Notes under the pieces: generated by a model
What the model saw: only the letters and a program-made list of their open reading frames with translations
Told to the model about the DNA's origin: nothing
The model's database searches: none
Shown here: one piece after another, positions 53,538 to 62,236 of the stretch
How the letters are laid out: each line of letters starts with the position of its first letter
How positions within the stretch are numbered: position 1 is the first letter of the stretch
Translations under genes and position numbers: made by a program
Assembly (NCBI GenBank): GCA_030041435.1
Contig: JASHNW010000017.1
Location: forward strand, 61,541-125,540
Source of the DNA: Acidobacteriaceae bacterium
Lineage (GTDB): Bacteria > Acidobacteriota > Terriglobia > Terriglobales > Acidobacteriaceae
Direction: 5' to 3'
Length of the DNA stretch: 64,000 nt

Positions 53538-55460
53538 CTACGGCAACAGCCCAAACTCAGCCACTCCGCTCGGCGTTCCGACGAACACCTTTCCGTTGGC
53601 GACCATGGGGGTGATGAATTTGTTGCCGCTTCCAAACTGGTCTCGCCCGGCGGATGCCTGATTGCTGTTGTACAGTTCCGCGAGGGTGGTGGCGTTGAAG
53701 GCGTGCAGCACCGCGGGCGAAGAGTTTTCGACCACCCAGACGATGCCGTTTGAGGTGCCGGAGGCGCTGATGGAGGGCGCTGTGCCCGGGTAGCCGAAGG
53801 TATTGGCGCTTTGCGCGGTGGGGGTGGTCGCCAGCAGGGCGTTCGAGATCGAGTAGGCTTTGAGGTTGTCGCCGACAGCTCCGTAGTAGACGGTGTTGTT
53901 AAAGTACGCAGGGGTCGCCCAGACGCCGCCGCTGCCGCCGCTTATCTCCTGGTAGATGGCGTTGTCGTTTTGCGGGTTGAACTTACCCATGGAATCGCGG
54001 TTGACGACGTAAATCATCCCGTCTTTGCCGGCGCCTACAGCAAGATGATGAACGGCTCCGGAGTTATCGGTGAGGTCGGGCAGAACCATCGCGCCGCCGG
54101 AGCCGAGATCCTCGTCCGCGTTCGACTCGGAAACGGTGTTGTACATTTCGAAGTAGTCGGCGACGGCGAGGTTCCCACCGGTGGTCGATAGTTTGAGGAA
54201 AGCGTTGCCGTAATCGGCCTGCGCCGGGAAGCCATTCGCGGTCAGGGTGGTGTCGAAGGTTCCGTTCGCGTCGAGGAAATAGATGTTGCCGCTGGAATCC
54301 GCGGCGAGGCCGCCGCCTGACATCCAAATGGAGCCTTCGCTGCCGTTCGGGGTGAGGTTCAGCACGGTGATTTGCGCCAGGGTCTTCTCGCTGTAGCCCA
54401 TGACCCAGCCGGTATAGGGGTCATCGTCGCAATGAGAGGTCCAGCTCAGGTAGATGGTGCCGTTCAGCAGGAGCAGCCCGGCTCGCTCCGCGTATTGGCC
54501 GGGATCGAAAACAACGCTGCCTCCGGAACTGTTGGCGCCGGTGCCGGGATAGGTGGCGTGAATCTCGGTGGGGCTCCCGGTCAACTCCGCGCCGGTGGTG
54601 ACATCAAGCGCATGCAGGCGCTGGTGATATGCGCCGCCCTGATCGAGGGACATGCCGACAACGAAGATGGCGCCTTTGGGTCCGGCCTGAGGGTCGATGA
54701 CGGGTGTAGAGGTGATGCCGATCTCGGGCGAGATCTGGCCGCATCCGTGATCGTCGCTGGTGGTCTCGCCGGCGCCGAGAACCGAGGTCTTCCAGAGTTG
54801 GGCGCCGGTATCGGCATCGAAAGCGTAGACGCTGTCGTGTTCCGTGGCCACGAAGACGACGTTGTGCGTCTGGCCACCAACCATCAGGCTGGAGAGGTAG
54901 AGCGGCTGCGCGTCCACCAAGCCGTCGACGGGAAGGATCCTCAACAATCCGAACTTCGATGCAGTTACATTGGCCTGGGTGAGCGTGCTCTCGGTGGCGT
55001 TCAATCCCGATCTGCCAACGTCATCGTGATAGGTGACAACGTCAGTGCCCTGCAGCGCCGCCACGCTGACGGTAATTGGCGCACTGTGGCTGATGGCGCC
55101 TGCAGTAGCGACAAACTGCACCGTCGTGTTGCTGGCGCCTGCCGTTGCTGCTGCGGCAAAGCTCACCTGCTGGGAGACGCCCGGGGTGAGGGTGATCGTG
55201 GCCGGCGATATGGTGACGCCGGTGGGCAATCCGCTGACGGAAACCTGGATGGTGCCGGCAAACCCGTTAATCGCTGTGGCCGACAGCGTGACCGGCTGCG
55301 TGCTGCCGCCGGGCGTGAGGGTGAGAGCGGTAGCGCTGGCGGAGAAGGTGAAATTGGGCGTGCCAGTGACGGTTGGATAGCTCGAACCGCAGCCGACGCT
55401 GACGGCGGCGAGAACGGAGATACTAAGCCAGAAGGAACGAAGCAGCCAGTCACGGTGCAT
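53538..55460 (-). CDS. Lipoprotein with Ig-like domain and PQQ-type beta-propeller
   Basis: From ATG 55460 the protein is 640 residues with a lipoprotein signal (SISVLAAVSVGC). A Thr/Val-rich Ig-like/NEW3-type domain (about 25-115, GTIQVSVSGLPTGVTISP) precedes a propeller with PQQ-like repeats (VVFVATEHDSVYAFDADTG, AQLWKTSVLG, GMIYVVNRD, KVFVGTPSGVAEFGLLP). Asn- and Ser-rich loops lie between blades. The protein is anchored in the cell envelope and probably binds a ligand or carbohydrate at the surface; catalytic quinoprotein residues were not identified. ATG 55472 is an alternative start. The 71 bases between it and the ADOP gene show nothing. Confidence 0.76.
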   Translation of the reverse strand: MHRDWLLRSFWLSISVLAAVSVGCGSSYPTVTGTPNFTFSASATALTLTPGGSTQPVTLSATAINGFAGTIQVSVSGLPTGVTISPATITLTPGVSQQVSFAAAATAGASNTTVQFVATAGAISHSAPITVSVAALQGTDVVTYHDDVGRSGLNATESTLTQANVTASKFGLLRILPVDGLVDAQPLYLSSLMVGGQTHNVVFVATEHDSVYAFDADTGAQLWKTSVLGAGETTSDDHGCGQISPEIGITSTPVIDPQAGPKGAIFVVGMSLDQGGAYHQRLHALDVTTGAELTGSPTEIHATYPGTGANSSGGSVVFDPGQYAERAGLLLLNGTIYLSWTSHCDDDPYTGWVMGYSEKTLAQITVLNLTPNGSEGSIWMSGGGLAADSSGNIYFLDANGTFDTTLTANGFPAQADYGNAFLKLSTTGGNLAVADYFEMYNTVSESNADEDLGSGGAMVLPDLTDNSGAVHHLAVGAGKDGMIYVVNRDSMGKFNPQNDNAIYQEISGGSGGVWATPAYFNNTVYYGAVGDNLKAYSISNALLATTPTAQSANTFGYPGTAPSISASGTSNGIVWVVENSSPAVLHAFNATTLAELYNSNQASAGRDQFGSGNKFITPMVANGKVFVGTPSGVAEFGLLP

Positions 55461-55667
55461 TGTATCGGCCATCCTTTCTAACCGATGCCAGGCAGAAACG
55501 GTCCTGCCACGCAAAAGCGATGCAGAGGAACCGGAAAACAAGGCACAGTATAAAACGGCCGATGGAGGGTTGAGAAAAGCCTGGTGGAGAGGTGGGTTAT
55601 TGAGCGACGCGGTCTGCCGCTGACAGGATGGGGTCTGAGTATGGGAGGGCGCGTGACACCTAACTGC

Positions 55668-55696
55668 TTGACACTGTGGCGAGGCTGTTGTGTAGT
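55668..55696 (+). promoter_or_regulatory. Promoter of the fluoride-resistance operon
   Basis: A consensus TTGACA (55668-55673) is followed after exactly 17 bases by TGTAGT (55691-55696, four of six matches to TATAAT). The expected transcription start at about 55703 falls just before the riboswitch-like structure at 55712. The upstream part of the gap (55461-55667) shows no ORF of note. Confidence 0.72.
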
Positions 55697-55711
55697 GGAG
55701 TTAATCGGAAT

Positions 55712-55794
55712 GGCGAAGGAGTTCGCCTTCAACCGCTGTCCTCGCTGGCGCTGGACAGATGATGACTCCTGGCAGGGAATCCTGTCGCGGAGTC
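55712..55794 (+). ncRNA. Candidate fluoride riboswitch with alternative hairpin
   Basis: The first stem GGCG/CGCC (55712-55715, 55724-55727) closes an eight-base loop AAGGAGTT. A linker with CAACCG and a second perfect stem CTGTCC (55736-55741)/GGACAG (55753-55758) follow, then UGAUG and ACUCCU (55760-55770). The loop GGAGUU can pair with GACUCC (55764-55769), the pseudoknot of the crcB-type aptamer. Loop length, linker, second stem and UGAUG match the fluoride aptamer fold. Deviations are A for U in the 5' GAUG and a 3' UGG instead of UAC. GACTCC can instead pair with GGAGTC (55789-55794), enclosing GGCAGG/CCTGTC, so two exclusive folds are possible. crcB is the second gene downstream. Confidence 0.75.
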
Positions 55795-55931
55795 ATATTC
55801 CCGGCGCGATCCCTGTGTAACCTGTGACGTTCGATGGATGGCGCGGCTGCGCGGAACGGCAGCGGTGCGGCCGGATTGCGAGGATTTCGCGGTTGAGGCA
55901 TTTGGGCAAGCGAAAGGGAGCGGCGCATTCT

Positions 55932-56549
55932 ATGGCCGGATCGACGCAGCCGGGTGCGCCTCGCGACGAAGGTGCCGATGCGGCGACTCGGCGGCCGGCC
56001 GAGCTGAACGAGGCGCACAAGCGGCGGCTCAGCGTGAGCTGCGAGTACATCGACAGGCTGCTCGAGGATGTGGAACACATTCTGGGCAGCAATCGCTCGT
56101 CTTCACCGTTCCCGAGGTATATCGCCGACATCAATCCGGCGCAGGCAGAGGCGCTCAAGAGCTATATCCGCGATCTGCGGGAGCAACTGCTGCGGGCGCT
56201 GGCGTGGCAGCAGATGAAAGCGAAAGAGCCGGAGATTCCGGCGTCGCGCGCGGTCCTGATCAACCTGGACTACATCGGCATTGCGATCGAAGAGCTAAAG
56301 CCGCGGTACATGCGGGGCTGCGGTCCTGTTCCGGAAGATGCAGTGGATGGACTGAACCGCGTGGCAGCGGAGTTGAGCGCGGCCGCCGAGAGAATGGAGC
56401 ACTACCTGCTGCGAGAAATCGGGGCGGCCGCGAGCGCAGAGGCAAACGTTGACCGCCAGCAAGCCGCTGCACCGTGCGCGGAGGAAACGCAGCCCGGTGG
56501 GCGCCTGCAGAAACGCGCGAAGGAGGGGGATTGCAAAAGTATCTGCTGA
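55932..56549 (+). CDS. Hypothetical helical protein in the crcB operon
   Basis: A 205-residue, mostly helical protein (VSCEYIDRLLEDVEHILG, AQAEALKSYIRDLREQLLRAL, LNRVAAELSAAAERMEHYLLREI). No family was recognised and no signal peptide or membrane helix is present. Its 3' end overlaps crcB by 19 bases, so it is cotranslated. It is the first gene after the riboswitch and could be a regulator or accessory protein of fluoride export. AAAGGGAG lies 11 bases before ATG 55932. Confidence 0.6.
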   Translation: MAGSTQPGAPRDEGADAATRRPAELNEAHKRRLSVSCEYIDRLLEDVEHILGSNRSSSPFPRYIADINPAQAEALKSYIRDLREQLLRALAWQQMKAKEPEIPASRAVLINLDYIGIAIEELKPRYMRGCGPVPEDAVDGLNRVAAELSAAAERMEHYLLREIGAAASAEANVDRQQAAAPCAEETQPGGRLQKRAKEGDCKSIC

Positions 56550-56908
56550 TTGCGCTGGGAGGCGCGCTGGGATCGCTGGCCCGCTATTGGGTGGGGTCTG
56601 TGGTGATCGACCGACTGGGGACGAGATTTCCCTGGGGAACGCTGATCATCAATCTGAGCGCCTGCGTCATCATTGGATTCTCGGTCACCTTTCTGACCCG
56701 GCGCACCGGGATGAGCGTGGCGTGGCGCTACCTGGTCCCAATCGGCTTTGTGGGCGCCTACAGCACCTTCTCCACGTACGAATGGGAGACGCTGAGCCTG
56801 ATGAGGACGGGCACATTTTCGATCGCTGCGCTCTATTCTCTGGGTAGTGTTGTGCTGGGGCTGGTGGCGGCGTGGTGCGGCATGATGGCCGCGGAGCTTC
56901 TCTCGTGA
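56531..56908 (+). CDS. crcB: Fluoride ion channel/exporter CrcB (Fluc)
   Basis: A 125-residue membrane protein with four helices starting at TTG 56531 (AGGAGG at 56521-56526). It carries the Fluc signatures LIALGGALGSLARYWV, GTLIINLSACVIIGF and VGAYSTFSTYEWET. Dimers pass fluoride out of the cell. The upstream candidate fluoride riboswitch, the upstream helical gene and the DUF190 genes after it form a single operon. Confidence 0.93.
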   Translation: MQKYLLIALGGALGSLARYWVGSVVIDRLGTRFPWGTLIINLSACVIIGFSVTFLTRRTGMSVAWRYLVPIGFVGAYSTFSTYEWETLSLMRTGTFSIAALYSLGSVVLGLVAAWCGMMAAELLS

Positions 56909-56945
56909 TGCGCGCGGGAATGGCAACAACGGAAAGAGGACATGC

Positions 56946-57659
56946 ATGCTGACGGAGGGAAAAGCGCTGAAAGTGTCGATCACGGTGAGCGAGGGCGCAA
57001 TGTACCACGGGGCCTCGGCTTACGCGAGCATTCTGGATTTCCTCTTCTATCGCGGCGTGAGCGGGGCGACGGTGATGAAGGGGGTCGCGGGATTCGGCGC
57101 CGATCATCATCTGCACACCACCGGGGTGGTGGAAGTATCGGACAAGCTGCCTATGCGCATCGAGTTCATCGAGACGCGGGAAAAGGTGACCGAACTGTTG
57201 GGCAAGCTGGAAGAGATGGCCGGCAGCGGCCTGATCGATGTGCAGGAAACAAACGTGGTGAAAGCGGCGAAGTTTTCGAAAGAACAGAAGGCGGCTCCGG
57301 AGCACATGAAGATGGAGGGCAAGGCGCGCATGATGCGCATCTACATCGGGGAGTCGGACCGCTGGCAGGAGAAGCCGCTGCACGAGGCACTGGTGCAGGC
57401 GATGCGCGCCAACGACATCGCCGGGGTGACGGTCTATCGGGGCGTGCTGGGCTACGGAGCGCATCGGCGCGTGCACAAGGAGAAGCCGCTGCACCTTTCG
57501 CGGGATGCCTCCATCATGCTTTCGGCCGTGGACACGGAAGACAAGCTGAAGAGCTTTCTGCCGGTGGTGGACCGGATGGTCGAGGAGGGACTGGTGGTAT
57601 TGTCGGACGTGGATATCATCAAGTATTCCTGGCGCGCGCCAGAGCTGGAGACGGACTGA
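56946..57659 (+). CDS. Tandem DUF190 protein
   Basis: A 237-residue protein with two DUF190 domains (about 1-110 and 120-232). Both repeat the family features: LKVSITVSEGAMYHGASAYASILDFLF and MRIYIGESDRWQEKPLHEALVQAM (each shown in part), then YRGV-x-G-x-GA and LSRD-x-S-x-M-x-S and a hydrophobic end. DUF190 is related to PII-like nucleotide-binding proteins. It often occurs next to crcB, where it may regulate the channel. It starts 37 bases after crcB. Confidence 0.85.
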   Translation: MLTEGKALKVSITVSEGAMYHGASAYASILDFLFYRGVSGATVMKGVAGFGADHHLHTTGVVEVSDKLPMRIEFIETREKVTELLGKLEEMAGSGLIDVQETNVVKAAKFSKEQKAAPEHMKMEGKARMMRIYIGESDRWQEKPLHEALVQAMRANDIAGVTVYRGVLGYGAHRRVHKEKPLHLSRDASIMLSAVDTEDKLKSFLPVVDRMVEEGLVVLSDVDIIKYSWRAPELETD

Positions 57660-57704
57660 GGGCGCGATGCGAACGGCGCTGACGGGTATGACTGAGGCCG
57701 GAGG

Positions 57705-58058
57705 ATGAAAGAGCAGTTTGAAGCGCGGATGCTGCGCATCCACTTTGGCGAGAGCGACAAGTGGGAGGGAAAGCCTCTGCACGAGGCGATTCTGGCGAAA
57801 TGCCAGGAGCTGGGCATGGCGGGCGCCATTGTCTACCGCGGCATCGAGGGATACGGCACCAGCACGCGGGTGCGCCATGCCAGCCTGTGGAAGCTTTCGC
57901 GTGACGCTCCCATCATGGTGAGCATCATCGACAGGGAGGACCAGATCGCGCAGCTGCTGCCTCACCTCGACGCGATGGTGGGCGAAGGTCTGATTGCGGC
58001 GTCGAAGGTCGAGGTGATCCGGTATTCGCGCGCCGCCGGCGAAATGAAGACGTCCTGA
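57705..58058 (+). CDS. Single-domain DUF190 protein
   Basis: A 117-residue DUF190 protein similar in its entire length to the second half of the preceding gene (MLRIHFGESDKWEGKPLHEAIL, YRGIEGYGTSTRVRHA, LSRDAPIMVSIID). It begins 45 bases after that gene and ends the crcB operon. Three DUF190 domains in two proteins next to one crcB is unusual. They may form mixed oligomers. Confidence 0.85.
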   Translation: MKEQFEARMLRIHFGESDKWEGKPLHEAILAKCQELGMAGAIVYRGIEGYGTSTRVRHASLWKLSRDAPIMVSIIDREDQIAQLLPHLDAMVGEGLIAASKVEVIRYSRAAGEMKTS

Positions 58059-58188
58059 GCGGGATTGCTTCGAGCTTCCGGGGTCTTCTCAATGAATGCT
58101 CCGTGTGGTCAACGCTGATTACCTTCCGGTTCCGCGCCGCGACGGCTGCCGTGAAATAATCACCTGTTTATTTCATGGGTGGTGCATC

Positions 58189-58983
58189 ATGCAGGCGGAA
58201 TCGAAAATCCTGTTTTCTTTGCGCGGCAAGAACGCCGTGATCACCGGTGCGGCCAGTGGCATCGGACTGGCCATTGCGCGGGCCTTTGCGCGCCAGGGTG
58301 CGGCGGTTGCCATACTCGACCGTGACGGCGAAGCGGCTGCGGCGGCCGCTGCGGAGATTACTGCCGCGGGCGGAACAGCGCATGCGCATGCCTGCGACGT
58401 GACGGATGCGGCGAGCGTCTGCAGCGTGTTCGACGCGCTCTTCGAGCGGGGGCGCGTCCACATCCTGGTAAACAATGCCGGGATTGCTCACGTCGGCAGT
58501 CTGGGAACGACATCGGAGCCGGACTTCGAGCGGGTGCTGCGGGTGAACGTGAAAGGCGTTTACCTGTGCATGCGCGCCGCTATCGAGCACATGCGCGGAC
58601 ACGCGGGCGGGGTGATCCTGAATATGGCTTCGATCGCGGCGACCACCGGGTTGTCTGACCGGTTCGCCTATTCCACCAGCAAGGGGGCCGTGGTTGCGAT
58701 GACGTTGTCGGTGGCGCGCGATTACCTGCGGGAAGGCATTCGCTGCAACGCTATCTCTCCGGCGCGCGTGCACACGCCGTTTGTGGATGGATTTGTGGCG
58801 AAGAATTATCCCGGCCACGAGCCGGAGATGATGGCAAAGTTGTCAGCAGCGCAGCCCATCGGGCGGATGGCTGAAGCGGAGGAAGTGGCCAATCTGGCGG
58901 TCTATTTGTGTTCCGACGAGGCAGGATTCATCACGGGGCAGAACTATTATCTCGACGGCGGCTATATGAACCTGCGGGAGTAG
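58189..58983 (+). CDS. Short-chain dehydrogenase/reductase
   Basis: A 264-residue classical SDR. NAD(P) site AVITGAASGIGLAIA, HILVNNAGIAHVG, catalytic Ser-Tyr-Lys in NMASIAATTG and FAYSTSKGAVVAM, and NQYYLDGGYMN-like ending (QNYYLDGGYMNLRE). A Asp follows the second strand (ILDRDGE), which usually indicates NAD(H) use. Sugar-acid dehydrogenases such as 2-keto-3-deoxy-L-fuconate dehydrogenase belong to this group, but the substrate cannot be decided. Start ATG 58189 has a GGGTGGTG site. Confidence 0.87.
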   Translation: MQAESKILFSLRGKNAVITGAASGIGLAIARAFARQGAAVAILDRDGEAAAAAAAEITAAGGTAHAHACDVTDAASVCSVFDALFERGRVHILVNNAGIAHVGSLGTTSEPDFERVLRVNVKGVYLCMRAAIEHMRGHAGGVILNMASIAATTGLSDRFAYSTSKGAVVAMTLSVARDYLREGIRCNAISPARVHTPFVDGFVAKNYPGHEPEMMAKLSAAQPIGRMAEAEEVANLAVYLCSDEAGFITGQNYYLDGGYMNLRE

Positions 58984-58998
58984 GAAAACTCCGATCAC

Positions 58999-59037
58999 GG
59001 ATGGCACCACAGAGAGCACGGAGGCCAGGAATTCGTT
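58999..59037. repeat. Dispersed intergenic repeat, family 1, copy C
   Basis: Reads GGATGGCACCACAGAGAGCA then CGGAGGCCAGGAATTCGTT. It matches copy D over ACCRCAGAGAGCAC and GGAATTCG. It lies in the convergent gap between the SDR and glmS. Confidence 0.75.
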
Positions 59038-59129
59038 CGGGGCTGGATGGCTTCGACTCCGTTCGGTGCAGGCTCAGCCCGTGACGGTGCAGAGTCGGAG
59101 CTCGGCGTCGGTCAAAATTTACTTCAGGC

Positions 59130-61013
59130 TTATTCGACGGTGACGGACTTCGCGAGGTTGCGGGGCTGATCGACGTCGCAACCGCGGCGCACGGCGATGT
59201 GATAGGCGAGAAGCTGGAGCGGAATCACGTCGAGGACGGGCTGCAGGAGCTCCGGAGCAGGCGGAACGAAGAGAACGTGCTCGACGAGCTGGCCGATGTG
59301 CTGGTCGCCCTGGGTCGCGACGGCGATGACTTTGCCGGAGCGGGCCGTGACTTCCTGGATGTTGGAGAGCGTCTTTTCGTAACGCAGCACGGAATCGCGA
59401 TTGCTGTCGTCTTTGGTGGCCAGCACCACGACCGGCAATGTTTCGTCGATCAGCGCATTGGGCCCGTGCTTCATCTCGCCGGCCGGGTAGCCCTCGGCGT
59501 GAATGTAGGAGATTTCCTTCAGCTTCAGCGCACCTTCCAGCGCAATGGGATAGTGAATGCCGCGCCCGAGGAAGAGAAAATCGCGCGCATTGGAGTACGT
59601 CCGCGCCAGAGGGTCGCACTCGCTGTCGCAGGTGCGCAGAATCTCTTCGACCTTTCCCGGCAGGAGGTTGAGCTCGGTGAGCAGCGCGCGGCTGTCGTCT
59701 GCAGCGAGGGCGCCGCGAACCTGCGCCAGATGCACCGCGAAGAGAAACAGCGCCACAAGCTGCGCGGTAAAGGCCTTGGTGGAGGCGACGCCGATCTCGG
59801 GGCCGGCGTGAGTGTAGATGGTCCCGTGCGCCTCGCGGGTGATCATGGACCCTACCACGTTGCACACGGCCACGGTGGGCGATCCCTTGGCAATCATCTC
59901 GCGCTGCGCGGCGAGGGTGTCCGCGGTCTCACCCGACTGCGTGATGAGCAGGCCGACGGTGCGCTGGTCGAGGATGGGGTCGCGGTAGCGGAACTCGCTG
60001 GCGTAATCGACTTCAGCGGGGATTCGGGCGAGGCGCTCGATCATGAACTTGCCGGCCGTGGCTGCGTGCCAGCTGGTTCCGCAAGCGGCGATGTGGATAT
60101 TGCGAGCATGGCGAAAGGTCTCGTCGGGAATCTTCATCTCGGCGAGAAAGACCTTGCCGGTGTCGAGCGAGATGCGACCCAGCGTGGTATCGAGGATGGC
60201 GCGGGGCTGCTCAAAAATCTCCTTGAGCATGAAGTGCTTGTAGCCGCCCTTTTCCGCCTGGATGGGGTCCCACAGGATGTGCTGCAGAGGCCGCTGGATG
60301 GGGTGGCCGTCGAAGTCGGTCAGCGTGACGCCATTCCTGGTCAGCACCGCCATATCGCCGTCGGCCAGGAAATAGAGGTCGCGGGTGTGATGGAGAATGC
60401 CGGGGACGTCGGAGGCGACAAAATACTCGTCCTGGCCGACGCCGACGATGGCAGGCGGGCCGTTGCGGGCGGCGACAATCTTGTCCGGCTCGTCGGCGGA
60501 AAGCACGCTGATGGCAAAGGCTCCGGTCAGACGGCGCACGGCGCGGCGGACGGCGTCCTCGAGGGAGAGCTGTTTGCCGGACTGCGCTGCGACCGACAGC
60601 TGCTGCTCGACGAGATGCGCGATGATTTCTGTATCCGTCTCGGTGGCAAACTTGTGGCCCTGCGCGGACAGCTCGTGTTTGAGCGCCAGATAGTTTTCGA
60701 CGATGCCGTTGTGTACGACAACAATGCGCCCTGTGCAGTCGCGGTGCGGATGAGCATTCTCCTCGGTGGGACGGCCGTGCGTCGCCCAGCGGGTATGACC
60801 GATGCCATAGGTTCCTGCGATGGGATTGTCGCGCAGAACTTCTTCGAGGCGGCGCAGCTTGCCCGGGGCGCGGCGCAGCTGCAGGCAGTCGCCGTTGCCG
60901 CCAACAGCGATGCCGGCCGAGTCATAACCACGGTATTCGAGGCGGCGCAGTCCCTCGATGATGACAGGGACGACGTCCTTCCTGCTGCCGACGTATCCGA
61001 CAATGCCGCACAT
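59130..61013 (-). CDS. glmS: Glutamine--fructose-6-phosphate aminotransferase (isomerizing)
   Basis: A 627-residue GlmS. Cys2 of MCGIVGYVG is the glutamine-amidotransferase nucleophile; [14 protein letters not shown] and [20 protein letters not shown] follow. The isomerase half has two SIS domains ([44 protein letters not shown]) and ends NLAKSVTVE. It makes glucosamine 6-phosphate for peptidoglycan and lipopolysaccharide. No glmS ribozyme is visible upstream; the spacer holds repeat copy D. ORF extension to 61163 lacks family similarity. Confidence 0.97.
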   Translation of the reverse strand: MCGIVGYVGSRKDVVPVIIEGLRRLEYRGYDSAGIAVGGNGDCLQLRRAPGKLRRLEEVLRDNPIAGTYGIGHTRWATHGRPTEENAHPHRDCTGRIVVVHNGIVENYLALKHELSAQGHKFATETDTEIIAHLVEQQLSVAAQSGKQLSLEDAVRRAVRRLTGAFAISVLSADEPDKIVAARNGPPAIVGVGQDEYFVASDVPGILHHTRDLYFLADGDMAVLTRNGVTLTDFDGHPIQRPLQHILWDPIQAEKGGYKHFMLKEIFEQPRAILDTTLGRISLDTGKVFLAEMKIPDETFRHARNIHIAACGTSWHAATAGKFMIERLARIPAEVDYASEFRYRDPILDQRTVGLLITQSGETADTLAAQREMIAKGSPTVAVCNVVGSMITREAHGTIYTHAGPEIGVASTKAFTAQLVALFLFAVHLAQVRGALAADDSRALLTELNLLPGKVEEILRTCDSECDPLARTYSNARDFLFLGRGIHYPIALEGALKLKEISYIHAEGYPAGEMKHGPNALIDETLPVVVLATKDDSNRDSVLRYEKTLSNIQEVTARSGKVIAVATQGDQHIGQLVEHVLFVPPAPELLQPVLDVIPLQLLAYHIAVRRGCDVDQPRNLAKSVTVE

Positions 61014-61055
61014 AGTCTTGTCTTTCAGGGTACAGCAGGGAGGCGGACGCGGGTC

Positions 61056-61113
61056 GGATTGCACCGCAGAGAGCACACAGAACACGGAGGACACGGAGGA
61101 TGCGGAATTCGCT
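61056..61113. repeat. Dispersed intergenic repeat, family 1, copy D (longest)
   Basis: GGATTGCACCGCAGAGAGCA is followed by CACAGAACACGGAGGACACG and GAGGATGCGGAATTCGCT. It is the longest copy and contains nearly all positions seen in A, B and C. It lies between purS and glmS, upstream of the glmS start codon. Confidence 0.82.
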
Positions 61114-61243
61114 GAGAACAGAATGTGAAGTCGTGCTCCGTTAGAAAAGCTGTGCTCCTGCAAAGAATCGAGTTTTTCTGCAGGCCGTGAGGCGGCGCCC
61201 TTTCAAGGCCGCTGCCTGATCCGGAAGCCAGCAAGCGCGGCCT

Positions 61244-61486
61244 TTACTCGAGGCGGAAGGTGTATTCCTCGATCACCGGATTGGTGAGCACTTCGCGCGC
61301 GATGCGCTCGACCTCGGCGCGCGCGGCGGCGGCGGGGATGCCGTCATCCAGGGTGAGCTCGAAGTGCTTTCCCTGGCGCACATCCACGACACCTTCGTAG
61401 CGCATCTTGCGCAGCGCGTTGTGAATCGCCTGACCCTGCGGGTCAAGGACGGTTTTCTTCAGACTGACGTAGACATGGGCCTTCAT
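61244..61486 (-). CDS. purS: Phosphoribosylformylglycinamidine synthase subunit PurS
   Basis: An 80-residue PurS, the small subunit that links PurQ and PurL in the fourth step of purine synthesis. The conserved pattern is HVYVSLKKTVLDPQGQAIHNAL and VVDVRQGKHFEL, then IPVIEEY-like (NPVIEEYTFRLE). PurQ and PurL are not next to it in this window, so it is transcribed apart from them. It is divergent from the pyrophosphatase gene, 86 bases away. Confidence 0.92.
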   Translation of the reverse strand: MKAHVYVSLKKTVLDPQGQAIHNALRKMRYEGVVDVRQGKHFELTLDDGIPAAAARAEVERIAREVLTNPVIEEYTFRLE

Positions 61487-61572
61487 TGTGCCCGATTATA
61501 AATGCAGGCACATGCCGCGCCGCTGCCCCGCGCTCCCCGCTCACCGAAAACATCAGCGATACTGGAAGAGTG

Positions 61573-62130
61573 ATGACTAACTATCTGGAACTGCCTGTCG
61601 GCGACAAGGCGCCCGAAGTGTTCAACGTCGTGATCGAAATCCCGGCGGAGGGCATCAACAAATACGAGTACGACAAACAGCTGCATGTCTTTCGTCTGGA
61701 CCGTAATCTTTATTCACCCGTCCACTATCCGGGCGACTACGGTTTCGTTCCGTCGACGCTGAGCGACGACGGCGACCCGCTCGACGTGCTGGTGCTGGTG
61801 GACGCGCCCAGCTTCCCCGGCTGCGTCATGCAGGTGCGGCCGATCGGACTGCTGGAGATGCTGGACCAGGGCACTCTGGACGAAAAGGTGCTGGCGGTGG
61901 GACGGAAAAATCCGCGCTACACCGATGTGTGGAATTACTCCGAGATCTACCCCCACATGCTGAAGGAGATCACGCACTTTTTCTCCATCTATAAGGATCT
62001 GGAAGGCAAGCGCGTGGAGATCAAGGGCTGGCACGATGCCGCACACGCGCGGGATCGCGTGATGTATGCCGCGCGGAATTACGAGGCCAACCAGGAAAAG
62101 AAGCCGATGGAGGCGGGAGCAAGGAAGTAG
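61573..62130 (+). CDS. ppa: Inorganic pyrophosphatase (family I)
   Basis: A 185-residue soluble pyrophosphatase, which hydrolyses PPi to drive biosynthesis. The family I metal site is DGDPLDVLVL (Asp triad), with NKYEYDKQL, YPGDYGFVPST and EIYPHMLKEITHFFSIYKDLEG. Start ATG 61573 (GGAAGAG site) gives the conserved MTNYLELPVGDKAPEVFNVV N-terminus. It is divergent from purS and ends before a bidirectional terminator. Confidence 0.94.
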   Translation: MTNYLELPVGDKAPEVFNVVIEIPAEGINKYEYDKQLHVFRLDRNLYSPVHYPGDYGFVPSTLSDDGDPLDVLVLVDAPSFPGCVMQVRPIGLLEMLDQGTLDEKVLAVGRKNPRYTDVWNYSEIYPHMLKEITHFFSIYKDLEGKRVEIKGWHDAAHARDRVMYAARNYEANQEKKPMEAGARK

Positions 62131-62182
62131 TCGCCGGCTTCGGTGCACAGCGTCTGCGCTGCCGGCGCTCGATGGCAGGGAG

Positions 62183-62212
62183 AAAACGCCACCGAGTCCG
62201 GGGTGGCGTTTT
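62183..62212. terminator. Bidirectional terminator between ppa and the minus-strand gene
   Basis: AAAACGCCACC (62183-62193) pairs perfectly with GGTGGCGTTTT (62202-62212), giving an 11-pair stem with an eight-base loop and T-runs on both strands. It can end both ppa (plus) and the convergent hypothetical gene (minus). Confidence 0.88.
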
Positions 62213-62236
62213 CGTCTGGCCGATGACTGGTTTGAA

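Noticed and set aside
55584..55820. 78-codon ORF covering the riboswitch region
   Set aside because: Starts before the predicted transcription start and runs through the structured leader; no ribosome site.
59199..61115. 638-codon plus-strand ORF opposite glmS
   Set aside because: glmS is complete with all motifs on the other strand; the plus ORF has no family similarity.
60960..61240. glmS ribozyme upstream of glmS
   Set aside because: The leader contains only the dispersed repeat and none of the ribozyme core sequence was recognised.
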